The notes below the pieces were generated by a model. It was not told where the DNA came from. It made no database searches and worked only from the letters and a program-made list of their open reading frames with translations. A program made the position numbers and the translations under genes. 64,000 nt of DNA from Akkermansiaceae bacterium UBA2367 (lineage in GTDB: Bacteria; Verrucomicrobiota; Verrucomicrobiia; Verrucomicrobiales; DEV007): positions 62,001-126,000 of the forward strand of contig DDTJ01000075.1 of NCBI GenBank assembly GCA_002344525.1, given 5' to 3'. This document shows positions 8,910 to 15,723 of the stretch, piece by piece (position 1 is the stretch's first letter; every line of letters begins with the position of its first letter).

Positions 8910-10142
8910 ATGAAAATCGCCAAGGACGGCATCCGTTCCATCGTCAAAGTCGGCTACGACGGCCGCGTCCACAAAACCTTCCGGGGCACTGACAAGGAGG
9001 AGCGTTTCGCCAACGAGGTGAAAGTCCTGAAGGCCTTGGAGGCGCGCGGCTGCGAGATCGTGCCCCGGCTGCTGGAGAGCGATCCCGGGGACCTCACCAT
9101 CGTGACGACGAATTGCGGGGCGCCCGCCCTCGGCAGCATCAGCGAGGCGAAGGCGGCTGAACTCTTCAAGATGCTGGAGGAGGAATACGGCATCGTCCAC
9201 GACGATCCCTTCCCGCGCAACATCACCTACAACTCCCGCATGGGGCAGTTCTGCATCATCGATTTCGAACTGGCCAAGATTCTCGAAGATCCCAAGCGCC
9301 GGGGCGGCGGCGACGAGGCCCACCGCACCTTGCAATGGTGCGGGTTGACCTGCGACGGGACGAGGCGCCCCGGCAACCAGGACGCCCTCGCCGTCTTCTC
9401 CTCCGACATGGGCTGGGCCTACAGCGCCGACCTCTCCGGCGAGCGCTCCATCGATGCCAACGGGCTCATCTTCGCCGTCAGCGACGGCATGGGCGGCCCC
9501 GCCGCTGGTGACGTCGCCAGCGCCCTCGTCGTGCGCGAGTTGAGGCGCTTCCTGCCCGCGATGATGGGCGACTTTCATGGCGCGGTCGATCCCGAGGGCC
9601 TCCTTGAGGCGGCGGTGAAGTCGCTCCACGGCTACGTCACCCGCGTCGGCGAGCGCGACCCGAAGCTCACGGGCATGGGCGCGACCGTGGTCTGCGGCCT
9701 CTTCTACCGCACCCGCGTCACCTTCGCCCACGTCGGCGACAGCCGCTTCTACCAATACCGGGGGGGCGAGCTGACGCAACTCACCTTCGACCACACCTAT
9801 GTGGGGGCGATGTACCGGGCGGGCAAGCTCAACGAGCGGGAGGCCCGCACCCATCCGCGCAAGAACGTGCTGCAGCAGGCCATCGGCGGGGGCTGCCAGT
9901 TCGTCCATCCCCAAGTCTCCTCCACGTCGATCGAGGAGGGCGACTGGTTCCTCATCTGCTCCGACGGCGTCGTCGACGGGCTTTGGAACCGGAACATCGC
10001 CGAATGTTTCGCCGACGCCGAGAGCAGGGGCGATTCGGCGGAGCAGCTCGCGCACCGTCTCCTCGACCGGGCGACGGAAGAGGCTGGAGGGGACGACACG
10101 ACCCTATTCGTCGTGCGGGCGGTGCGGGGGGAGGGGGATTGA
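8910..10142 (+). CDS. Kinase-like domain fused to PP2C protein phosphatase
   Basis: 410 residues with two opposing activities in one chain. Residues ~1-120 look like a compact RIO/Kdo-kinase-like domain: a lysine in VHKTF, a helix with NEVKVLKALE, the catalytic loop HDDPFPRN and the metal loop IDFELAK. Residues ~145-408 are a PP2C Ser/Thr phosphatase with RRPGNQDAL, FAVSDGMGGPAAGD, GMGATVV, HVGDSRFYQYRGG, ICSDGVVDG and GGDDTTLFVV, so the metal-binding aspartates are all present. No membrane segment, so cytoplasmic. The kinase part is about half the usual size and lacks an obvious glycine loop, so it may bind ATP weakly or serve a regulatory role. Preceded by a word-array hairpin; no partner kinase lies next to it. 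Confidence 0.85.
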   Translation: MKIAKDGIRSIVKVGYDGRVHKTFRGTDKEERFANEVKVLKALEARGCEIVPRLLESDPGDLTIVTTNCGAPALGSISEAKAAELFKMLEEEYGIVHDDPFPRNITYNSRMGQFCIIDFELAKILEDPKRRGGGDEAHRTLQWCGLTCDGTRRPGNQDALAVFSSDMGWAYSADLSGERSIDANGLIFAVSDGMGGPAAGDVASALVVRELRRFLPAMMGDFHGAVDPEGLLEAAVKSLHGYVTRVGERDPKLTGMGATVVCGLFYRTRVTFAHVGDSRFYQYRGGELTQLTFDHTYVGAMYRAGKLNEREARTHPRKNVLQQAIGGGCQFVHPQVSSTSIEEGDWFLICSDGVVDGLWNRNIAECFADAESRGDSAEQLAHRLLDRATEEAGGDDTTLFVVRAVRGEGD

Positions 10143-10171
10143 TTTCGCAAAGCCAGGGGAAACCGGAAATT

Positions 10172-11449
10172 TCACCCCAGCCGCCGCACCAGCAGCACCG
10201 CGTTCCGCCCGTTGCCCGCCCATTTCTCGCGGCGTTCCTCCGGCAGCAGGTTCAGGTCGTTGCTGCGGGCGAAGCCTTCGCGTTCGAGGTAGCCGGCCGC
10301 CTGCGTCGAAAGGGCGAAGAGGATGCCGCAGCCGGACTGCCGCGCCCGCTCCACCGCCGCGTCCACGAGGGTGCCGCCGTAGCCTTGGCCGGTGTGGCCG
10401 CGCTTCACAAAAAGACAGGCGAGCTCGGCCCGGTCGGTCCCGGGGTGGGGATGGACCGCGACGCAGCCGACGATGTTGCCGTCGATCTCGATGACGATGT
10501 AGTCCCGGATCGCTGCTTGGATTTCGGCGCGGCTCCGCTCGATGAGCTGCTCCTCCTCCACGGCGCGGAGGATCAGCAGGTAGAGCTCGTCCACGTCGGC
10601 GTGGGTCGCGGGGCGGATGCGCTGGTAGGCGTCGGAGTAGACCATCACCCCGACGCCCTCGTTGCTGAACAGCTCAGCGAGGAGGGCGTCTTGGCTGCGG
10701 CTGCCGACGAGGTGGACGCGGGGCACGCCGTCGCGGGTGGCGCGGGCGGCTTGGCGCAGTTTCGAGCGCATCCCGGCGGGCAATTCGGAGTTCGCCTCGA
10801 CGAAGGCGAGGGCGTCCTCGGCGGACCATTGGCGCTCGCGCCCCCCGGTTTGGTCGCGAGGGTCGTCGAGGGAGACGAAAAGGATCTTCGAGGCCCCGAG
10901 GGCGGCGGCGACCTCGCGGGCGACGGCGTCGGAATTGACGCGCAGAGTCTGGCCGTCGGCGTCGAAGCCGACCGGGGGCACCACGGGCAGGATGTCCTGA
11001 TCGAGGAAGCTCCGCAGTACGCCCGCGTCGATGCGCTCGACCGTGCCGGTGAAGCCGGCGTCGATCCCCTTGATGATGCCGGCGGGATGGGCGTGGATGG
11101 CGTTGGCCGTGGCCGCTTGGATCTTGACGGTGGTGAGGCTCTGCATGACCGCGTTGCTGAGCCGCGAGATCGCGTCCATGCTCACTTCGAGGGTGGCCTC
11201 GTCGGTGGTCCCGGTGCCGTCCACGTTCGAGAGGGCGACGCCGCGCCGTTTCCCCAGCGCCTCGATCTGGGCGGCGGCCCCGTGGACGAGCACGACCTTC
11301 ACGCTCAGCGAGCGCAGCACGGCGAGGTCGAGGAGGATGTTCGAGAAGCCGGACGACTCGATCACCGCCCCGTCGAGCGCGACCACGAAGGTGCGTCCGC
11401 GGAACTGCGGGACGTACTGGAGGATCGCTCTCAGATCGCTGAAATTCAT
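10172..11449 (-). CDS. argA: Amino-acid N-acetyltransferase (N-acetylglutamate synthase)
   Basis: First step of arginine biosynthesis: acetyl-CoA plus glutamate to N-acetylglutamate. 425 residues, the usual length for bacterial ArgA. Residues ~1-285 are an amino-acid-kinase-like domain that normally binds arginine for feedback inhibition (VVLVHGAAAQIEAL, IKGIDAGFTG, VVPPVGFDADGQTLRVNSD). Residues ~290-425 are a GNAT domain with the acetyl-CoA loop KRGHTGQGYGGTLVD and FALSTQAAGYLEREGF. The gene stands alone, convergent with the kinase/phosphatase gene, rather than in an arg cluster. The start at 11449 (MNFSDLRAILQYVPQFRGRT) matches the family N-terminus. Assignment is firm; whether arginine inhibits it is family knowledge, not visible here. 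Confidence 0.93.
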   Translation of the reverse strand: MNFSDLRAILQYVPQFRGRTFVVALDGAVIESSGFSNILLDLAVLRSLSVKVVLVHGAAAQIEALGKRRGVALSNVDGTGTTDEATLEVSMDAISRLSNAVMQSLTTVKIQAATANAIHAHPAGIIKGIDAGFTGTVERIDAGVLRSFLDQDILPVVPPVGFDADGQTLRVNSDAVAREVAAALGASKILFVSLDDPRDQTGGRERQWSAEDALAFVEANSELPAGMRSKLRQAARATRDGVPRVHLVGSRSQDALLAELFSNEGVGVMVYSDAYQRIRPATHADVDELYLLILRAVEEEQLIERSRAEIQAAIRDYIVIEIDGNIVGCVAVHPHPGTDRAELACLFVKRGHTGQGYGGTLVDAAVERARQSGCGILFALSTQAAGYLEREGFARSNDLNLLPEERREKWAGNGRNAVLLVRRLG

Positions 11450-11553
11450 GGTGGGGCCGGGGAGGGGGGAATCTCACCGTTTCCGCGAGATTATCAACCG
11501 GGTCCGTGGCGGGGCTGGCCTGTTCGCGGCCCGTCAGTTCCTGCGGATTTGTA

Positions 11554-11582
11554 TTGAACGGAGCGGCGCTCCATTGTACTAA
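11554..11582 (+). promoter_or_regulatory. Putative promoter upstream of the small Cys-rich secreted protein
   Basis: TTGAAC (11554-11559), 17 nt, TACTAA (11577-11582). The start would be near 11589, leaving about 60 nt of leader before the ATG at 11651. The spacer contains the small palindrome GGAGCGGCGCTCC. Confidence 0.35.
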
Positions 11583-11650
11583 ACTCTGTATCGTGCTAAG
11601 TGGGTTGCCCTATCCTTGGCAAGCCCGACATCCAAAAACCAACATCCATT

Positions 11651-11950
11651 ATGAAAACTCTGTTGATCGCTCTGATCGGAACCGCGTTCGCCCTCACCGC
11701 CGCCCAGGCGGGCGAAAAGAAGCAGACTCTCGAAGGCGAGATGTCCTGCGCCAAGTGCAACCTGAAGCAGGCCGACGCCTGCGAAGACACGCTGAAAGTC
11801 GGCGAAGAGCTCTACCTCCTCGAAGAGGGCGGGAAGCGCAAGACCAGCGAACACGTCTGCTCGGGTACGGCGAAAGCGAAAGTCACCGGCAAGGTCGAAG
11901 AGCGCGACGGGAAGAAGTTCCTCGTCGTCTCGAAGATCGAGGTCGAGTGA
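11651..11950 (+). CDS. Small secreted cysteine-containing protein (DUF6370-like)
   Basis: 99 residues from the ATG at 11651. MKTLLIALIGTAFALTAAQAG is a signal peptide with cleavage near residue 20. The mature protein has GEMSCAKCNLKQADAC (CxxC plus a third Cys), HVCSG, and ends in a beta-strand pattern TGKVEERDGKKFLVVSKIEV. This agrees with small periplasmic proteins of Verrucomicrobiota and Planctomycetota that I associate, from memory, with DUF6370. The four cysteines and a histidine could bind a metal or form disulfides. A good intrinsic terminator follows. Function is unknown; a metal-binding periplasmic role is inference. Confidence 0.7.
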   Translation: MKTLLIALIGTAFALTAAQAGEKKQTLEGEMSCAKCNLKQADACEDTLKVGEELYLLEEGGKRKTSEHVCSGTAKAKVTGKVEERDGKKFLVVSKIEVE

Positions 11951-11985
11951 GCCACGCGCGTTGCCGCGACATTCCTCGCGAAAGC

Positions 11986-12023
11986 AAGACGCCGCTTCGG
12001 GGGACCGGGGTGGCGTCTTTTTT
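11986..12023 (+). terminator. Intrinsic terminator
   Basis: AAGACGCC (11986-11993) pairs perfectly with GGCGTCTT (12012-12019) and runs directly into a T-run ending at 12023. It lies 36 nt after the stop of the small secreted protein gene and is the clearest Rho-independent terminator in the window. Confidence 0.8.
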
Positions 12024-12056
12024 GTTCGGGGGAATCGCAAATCCCCGCTTTTCCGC

Positions 12057-12062
12057 TACCTT
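12057..12062 (+). promoter_or_regulatory. Possible -10 box of the DNA glycosylase gene
   Basis: TACCTT ends 6 nt before the ATG at 12069, the same distance as in other genes here; the matching -35 position (ATCGCA, 12034-12039, 17-nt spacer) is poor. Weak support. Confidence 0.22.
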
Positions 12063-12068
12063 CGTCAC

Positions 12069-12713
12069 ATGACACCGGAAGCCCTGGCCCATCTCGCGAA
12101 GCGCTGCCCGCTGATGCGCCGTCTGATCAAACAGCACGGCCCCTGCACGCTCGCGCCGGAGCCGGGGCATTCGCCCTTCGAATCGCTCGTCCGCGCCGTC
12201 GCGCATCAACAGCTCAACGGCACGGCGGCGGAGACCATCCTCGGGCGCTTCCGGGCGCTTTTTCCGGGAAAGCGGTTCCCGACGCCCGATTGCTTGGCGG
12301 CAGTGGACGACGAGGCCCTGCGGGCGGCGGGCTTTTCGAGGGCCAAGATCGCCTCCATCCGCGACCTCGCCACGAAAGCTCTCGACGGCACCATTCCCAC
12401 CAGCCGCGCCATCCGGCGGATGTCCGACGAGGAGATCGTCGAGCGGCTCGTGCAGGTGCGCGGGGTGGGGCGATGGACCGTGGAGATGCTTCTGATTTTC
12501 AAGCTCGGTCGGCCGGACGTCTTTCCCGCCGACGATTTCGGCGTGCGCAACGGTTTCCGCCTCGCGACCGGGGAGGAGGAATTGCCGAAGCCGAAGGCTC
12601 TCCTCGCCCACGCCGAGCGCTGGCGTCCCCATGCGACGACGGCGGCTTGGTATCTGTGGCGGGCCGCCGACGCCGCAAAAGAGGCCAAGCCGATCAAGGG
12701 GGTGAATTCGTAG
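12069..12713 (+). CDS. DNA-3-methyladenine glycosylase, AlkA-type HhH-GPD
   Basis: Base-excision repair enzyme that removes alkylated purines. 214 residues from the ATG at 12069. The helix-hairpin-helix with Gly-rich turn VQVRGVGRWTVEMLLIF (~residues 135-152) is followed by PADDFGVRNGF, whose aspartate is the expected catalytic residue. The N-terminal part (SPFESLVRAVAHQQLNGTAAETI) is the family's first helical block. It lacks the extra N-terminal domain of E. coli AlkA, matching the shorter glycosylases common in bacteria. The gene lies 46 nt after a strong terminator and is therefore likely transcribed on its own from the short gap. No alkylation-response partner is adjacent. Confidence 0.9.
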   Translation: MTPEALAHLAKRCPLMRRLIKQHGPCTLAPEPGHSPFESLVRAVAHQQLNGTAAETILGRFRALFPGKRFPTPDCLAAVDDEALRAAGFSRAKIASIRDLATKALDGTIPTSRAIRRMSDEEIVERLVQVRGVGRWTVEMLLIFKLGRPDVFPADDFGVRNGFRLATGEEELPKPKALLAHAERWRPHATTAAWYLWRAADAAKEAKPIKGVNS

Positions 12714-12781
12714 GGTAGGCTGGGGCGCGGCGCGGCCCCGCTGAGCAGGGCGTTTCTTGATAGGCTGAACTCGGAAGCCGC

Positions 12782-12810
12782 TTGACGGGATCGCAGCCGT
12801 CCGGTAATAC
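12782..12810 (+). promoter_or_regulatory. Promoter of the toxin-antitoxin operon
   Basis: TTGACG (12782-12787), 17 nt, TAATAC (12805-12810): one of the best sigma-70-like matches in the window. The -10 box ends 6 nt before the antitoxin ATG at 12817, predicting a leaderless mRNA that antitoxin binding could easily shut off. Confidence 0.55.
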
Positions 12811-12816
12811 TTTGGT

Positions 12817-13059
12817 ATGAGCGCAGCGAAGATCGCCATCTCTATCGAGCCGTCCTTGCTCCAGAGGGTAGACTCGCTCGTTGAGCGCAAGCTTTTCCGG
12901 AGTCGAAGCGAAGTTTTCCAGCTTGCGGTTGCGGAACAGATCGAGCGGTTTGGCGACGACGTATTGGCGCGTGAGTGTGCCAAACTCGATCCTGCCGAAG
13001 AGCAGGCCTTTGCGGACTTCGGGCTTACCAACGACATCACCGAATGGCCGGAATACTGA
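12817..13059 (+). CDS. Ribbon-helix-helix antitoxin
   Basis: 80 residues. The N-terminus KIAISIEPSLLQRVDSLVERKLFRSRSEVFQLAVAEQI is a ribbon-helix-helix (CopG/ParD-like) DNA-binding fold: a beta strand, then two helices with the RSRSEV turn. The C-terminal half (ECAKLDPAEEQAFADFG and ITEWPEY) is acidic and aromatic, as expected for the flexible part that wraps the toxin. It overlaps the following MazF-type gene by 16 nt, the standard antitoxin-first arrangement. It should neutralise the toxin and repress the operon through the promoter immediately upstream. Confidence 0.87.
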   Translation: MSAAKIAISIEPSLLQRVDSLVERKLFRSRSEVFQLAVAEQIERFGDDVLARECAKLDPAEEQAFADFGLTNDITEWPEY

Positions 13060-13385
13060 GGGGCGACATCTACTGGGCCGATCTGGATCCGACCATCGGG
13101 CACGAGCAGGCAGGGCGTCGGCCTGTTCTCATCCTGAGCAGACCTGCTTTCAATGATCGTTCCGGCACCGTGGTGGCGGTCGCCCTCACCAGCGTGGAGC
13201 CACGAGCCGGGTTTCCCCTGACGCTTGAGCTGACCAAGACATCCCTGCCCAAACGGACTTGGGTGAAGATTTCGCAGATCAGAACTTTGTCCACGCAGCG
13301 TCTTGCCGGTCGGCTGGCGTCGTGCCATCCCACCGAGTTGCAGCGCGTCGTCGAGGGACTCAACGAACTCATAGGCAAGCCATGA
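13044..13385 (+). CDS. mazF: MazF-type endoribonuclease toxin
   Basis: 113 residues from the ATG at 13044, which lies inside the antitoxin gene. RGDIYWADLDPTIGHEQAGRRPVLILSR is the MazF/PemK beta-barrel start; TVVAVALTSVEPRAGFPLTLEL, KRTWVKISQIRTLSTQRLAGRLAS and the final helix QRVVEGLNELIG complete the fold. The conserved basic residue of GRRPVLIL and the threonine of ALTS are in place, so it looks active. Family members cut mRNA at short motifs; the target sequence cannot be read from the gene. It forms a two-gene operon with the ribbon-helix-helix antitoxin. Confidence 0.9.
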   Translation: MAGILRGDIYWADLDPTIGHEQAGRRPVLILSRPAFNDRSGTVVAVALTSVEPRAGFPLTLELTKTSLPKRTWVKISQIRTLSTQRLAGRLASCHPTELQRVVEGLNELIGKP

Positions 13386-13389
13386 GCGG

Positions 13390-14415
13390 CTACACCGGCC
13401 GCAGGACGCTCTTCACGACCTCGCCCCGGTGCATTTTCTCGAAGGCCTCGTGCCATTCCGTGACGGGCCAGACTCCGCCGATGATGGGCCTCACGTCGAA
13501 CTGCCCGCTCGCGAGCAGGGCGATGACGCGCTCCCAGACGGGCCAGTTGTGGCTGAAGCTGCCTTGGAGGGTGACATTCTTCTGCACGAGGGGGTCGAGG
13601 TTGAAATTCAGCGGCTGCGGCCCCCAGCCCACCTTGCTGATCCAGCCGGCGGGGCGGACGAGATCGAGGGCGATTTTGAGGGTGACGCTGGCCCCGGCCG
13701 CGTCGATGACGCCGTCGCAGCCGAGCCCGTCGCGCTCCTGCGCCCAAGGCTTGGCGTCGCCGATGATCACTTCGCAACCATAGCCTCGCGCGATTTCGAG
13801 GCGGTGGGCGTCCTGCTCCAGCCCGACGATGGCGACCTCGGCCCCGCAGAGCCGCGCCATCGCCGCACAAAGGATGCCGATGGTGCCGGGACCGAGCACG
13901 ACGATCCGGTCGCCGGGCTCGATGCGGGCGTTTTTCACGACGGCGTTGTAGGCGACGCAGCAGGGTTCGGTGAGGCAGGCCTGCTCGAAGGGGAGCCCGT
14001 CGGGGACGTGGTGGAGGATGCGGGCGGGGACGCGAACGTATTTGGTCATGGCCCCGTCCACACCGTAGCCGAAGCCCTTGCGGGTGGGGTCGAGATTGTA
14101 GAGGCCGCGCCGGGTCATGGGATTGTCCTGGCTGATGATGGCGGCGGTCTCGGAGACGACGCGGTCGCCCTCACGCCAATGCTCGACCTCCTTGCCGGTT
14201 TCGACGATGCGCCCGCCGAACTCGTGACCGAGGACGACGGGGTAGTTCACCGGCCAGGAATGGTCGGCGGTCCACTGGTGCAGGTCGCTCCCGCAGACGC
14301 CGACGTTGGCGACTTCGAGGAGGACGTCGGCCGGGCCGATGGAGGGGCGGTCGATCTCGCGGAGTTCGACGGAGTGTTTTTCAGGGGCGTAGTTGACGAC
14401 GGCGGCGGATTTCAT
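13390..14415 (-). CDS. Zinc-type alcohol/polyol dehydrogenase (MDR family)
   Basis: NAD(P)-dependent medium-chain dehydrogenase, 341 residues from the ATG at 14415 (MKSAAVVNYAPEK). Catalytic zinc ligands are visible in VGVCGSDLHQW and LGHEFGG, with TEPCCVAYNAV placed as in threonine and sorbitol dehydrogenases. The coenzyme fold has VVLGPGTIGILCAAMA followed by an acidic strand end (IVGLEQD). The loop that normally holds four cysteines for the structural zinc reads SETAAIISQDNPMTRRGLYN and contains none, so only the catalytic zinc is expected. In-frame codons upstream (14416-14505) run into the repeat at 14452 and are unlikely to be coding. Neighbours suggest a sugar or polyol substrate; the exact one is unknown. 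Confidence 0.85.
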   Translation of the reverse strand: MKSAAVVNYAPEKHSVELREIDRPSIGPADVLLEVANVGVCGSDLHQWTADHSWPVNYPVVLGHEFGGRIVETGKEVEHWREGDRVVSETAAIISQDNPMTRRGLYNLDPTRKGFGYGVDGAMTKYVRVPARILHHVPDGLPFEQACLTEPCCVAYNAVVKNARIEPGDRIVVLGPGTIGILCAAMARLCGAEVAIVGLEQDAHRLEIARGYGCEVIIGDAKPWAQERDGLGCDGVIDAAGASVTLKIALDLVRPAGWISKVGWGPQPLNFNLDPLVQKNVTLQGSFSHNWPVWERVIALLASGQFDVRPIIGGVWPVTEWHEAFEKMHRGEVVKSVLRPV

Positions 14416-14451
14416 GGGGGAGGGGTGGTTAAGGGCGTTCGGGACAGGGAA

Positions 14452-14494
14452 CATTTGCGAAAATTCGCGGCCATTTGCGGCCATTCGCGTTGAA
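14452..14494. repeat. Left arm of decamer repeat bracketing the GxxExxY gene
   Basis: 43 nt built of 10-nt words of the form CATTYGCGGC. Its first 28 nt and last 5 nt are the exact reverse complement of 14903-14935; the remaining 10 nt (GCCATTCGCG) are one extra word. It lies between the dehydrogenase start and the GxxExxY stop. Confidence 0.85.
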
Positions 14495-14517
14495 ATCGTT
14501 TCCAAGGATCATGCTGC

Positions 14518-14892
14518 CTATTCCCTATGGGATCGCACGACCCTTTGCCATTCCAGCTTGGGATTCTTGAAGTTGATGACCAAGCCAAGCTCCAAACGCG
14601 AGATGCGAAGATAGTTCAACATCTGGGCGACTTCGTTCTCGCCAATGGCATCGATGGATTTCGCGTCGATGAGAACTTCCCGGCTGACGGTGATGTCCGG
14701 GATGCAGTCTCCGACAACTTGGTCGAGATAGAGGATGGGATAGGCTCTCTGTTGTTCGGCATGGAATCCGCTGTTTCGCAGTTCGATGGCGAGAGCGTTT
14801 TCATAGGGCTTCTCTCTCAAGCCCGGTCCAAGGGCGTTGTGGACCCGCATCGCGCAGCCGATGATGGCGTAGGAGCTGTCGTCGAAGGACAT
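14518..14892 (-). CDS. GxxExxY protein (PD-(D/E)XK nuclease-like)
   Basis: 124 residues from the ATG at 14892 (MSFDDSSYAIIGCAM). The family signature is present as LGPGLREKPYENAL. The rest follows the pattern IELRNSGFHAEQQRAYPI, CIPDITVSREVLIDAKSI, QMLNYLRISRLELGLVINF. The aspartate of PDITV and the D-x-K of LIDAKSI form a PD-(D/E)XK-like core, where the usual Glu is Asp. The family function is not established. The gene is enclosed by inverted decamer arrays at 14452-14494 and 14903-14935; the right array lies 10 nt upstream of its ATG. Frame extension upstream of 14892 reads through that array and is not used. It interrupts a block of carbohydrate genes that it does not resemble. Confidence 0.9.
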   Translation of the reverse strand: MSFDDSSYAIIGCAMRVHNALGPGLREKPYENALAIELRNSGFHAEQQRAYPILYLDQVVGDCIPDITVSREVLIDAKSIDAIGENEVAQMLNYLRISRLELGLVINFKNPKLEWQRVVRSHRE

Positions 14893-14902
14893 GGGCGGTG
14901 GA

Positions 14903-14935
14903 TTCAACGCAAATGGCCGCGAATTTTCGCAAATG
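14903..14935. repeat. Right arm of decamer repeat bracketing the GxxExxY gene
   Basis: 33 nt, the reverse complement of 14452-14494 apart from one missing 10-nt word. Built of CATTYGCGGC-like decamers on the minus strand. It lies 10 nt upstream of the GxxExxY ATG, in its presumed leader or promoter. Confidence 0.85.
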
Positions 14936-14971
14936 GCAACAAGAACAGATGGGGAATTCTTGAGGGATGGA

Positions 14972-15670
14972 TCAAACTCGCGCCACCTCCTGCCCATGCA
15001 CCGCCTCGCAAATCATCCGCAGCGAAGCCTCCAGATCGCCGTCGGCCGTCTTGAACGCATCCGCGTCGATCGTCAGCGGAGCGCCGAGGACGACGAGGGG
15101 CGCGCCGTATTGCGGGCACTGGATGGCCTGCTCCAAGCTGAGCCCGCCGACGGCCTGCACCGGCACCTTGACCGCCCTCACCACTTCGCGGAGCTGGTCG
15201 AGGGGGCTGGGCATGCGGTGCCCGGCAGCGGCGAGGCCGCGACGCTCGTCGTAGCCGATGTGGTGGATGACGTAGTCGCAGCCGATATCTTCGAGGAGCC
15301 TTGCGCCCTCGACCATGTCGGGGCAGCCGAGGTTGTCGCCCATGACTTTCACGCCATGGTCGCGCCCGGCTTGCACGACGACTTTGATGGTTTCCTCATG
15401 CGCGCGGGCCATCACCACGACATGGGTCGCCCCGGCCTTGGCCATCATCTCGGCTTCGAGGTAGCCGCCGTCCATGGTTTTCAAATCGGCGACGATGGGC
15501 GTTCCGGGAAAGGCCTCGCGCAATTTGCGGACGCCGTGAAGGCCCTCGGCGAGGAGGAGGGGCGTGCCCGCCTCCAGCCAATCGACCCCGGCCCGCATCG
15601 CGAGGGCGGCGGTTTCGAGGGCTTCGTCGATATGGGTGAGGTCGAGGGAGATCTGGACGACGGGTTTCAT
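14972..15670 (-). CDS. OMP-decarboxylase-superfamily enzyme (HUMPS/KGPDC-like)
   Basis: 232 residues from the ATG at 15670 (MKPVVQISLDL). It is a TIM barrel of the orotidine-phosphate decarboxylase superfamily, the branch holding 3-hexulose-6-phosphate synthase and 3-keto-L-gulonate-6-phosphate decarboxylase. The metal-binding motif D-x-K-x-x-D appears as VADLKTMDGG, preceded by the barrel strand VDWLEAGTPLLLAEG; phosphate-binding loops are in VQAVGGLSLEQA and LVVLGAPLT. It would cleave or form a phosphorylated ketose. The gene is divergent from an AraC-type regulator 53 nt away, which likely controls it. Whether it acts in formaldehyde fixation or uronate/ascorbate-type catabolism cannot be decided; sugar-acid neighbours favour the latter. 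Confidence 0.8.
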   Translation of the reverse strand: MKPVVQISLDLTHIDEALETAALAMRAGVDWLEAGTPLLLAEGLHGVRKLREAFPGTPIVADLKTMDGGYLEAEMMAKAGATHVVVMARAHEETIKVVVQAGRDHGVKVMGDNLGCPDMVEGARLLEDIGCDYVIHHIGYDERRGLAAAGHRMPSPLDQLREVVRAVKVPVQAVGGLSLEQAIQCPQYGAPLVVLGAPLTIDADAFKTADGDLEASLRMICEAVHGQEVARV

Positions 15671-15723
15671 GGGGACGCTTGCCAAGAGTGCCAGATCCGG
15701 CGAGTTTCGTCGCGACAAAAGCT

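Larger units (their letters stand above)
14452..14935 (-). mobile_element. Putative GxxExxY cassette bounded by inverted decamer arrays
   Basis: A 484-bp unit made of two inverted repeat arms with a single gene between them, sitting in the gap between two same-strand metabolic genes. There is no transposase, no flanking target duplication that I can see, and no integrase, so mobility is inferred only from the symmetric structure and from the nuclease-like product. It may equally be a repeat-associated gene that does not move. Confidence 0.35.

Noticed and set aside
14452..14935. Insertion sequence
   Set aside because: Inverted ends are present but there is no transposase and I see no target-site duplication; kept only as a low-confidence repeat-bounded cassette.
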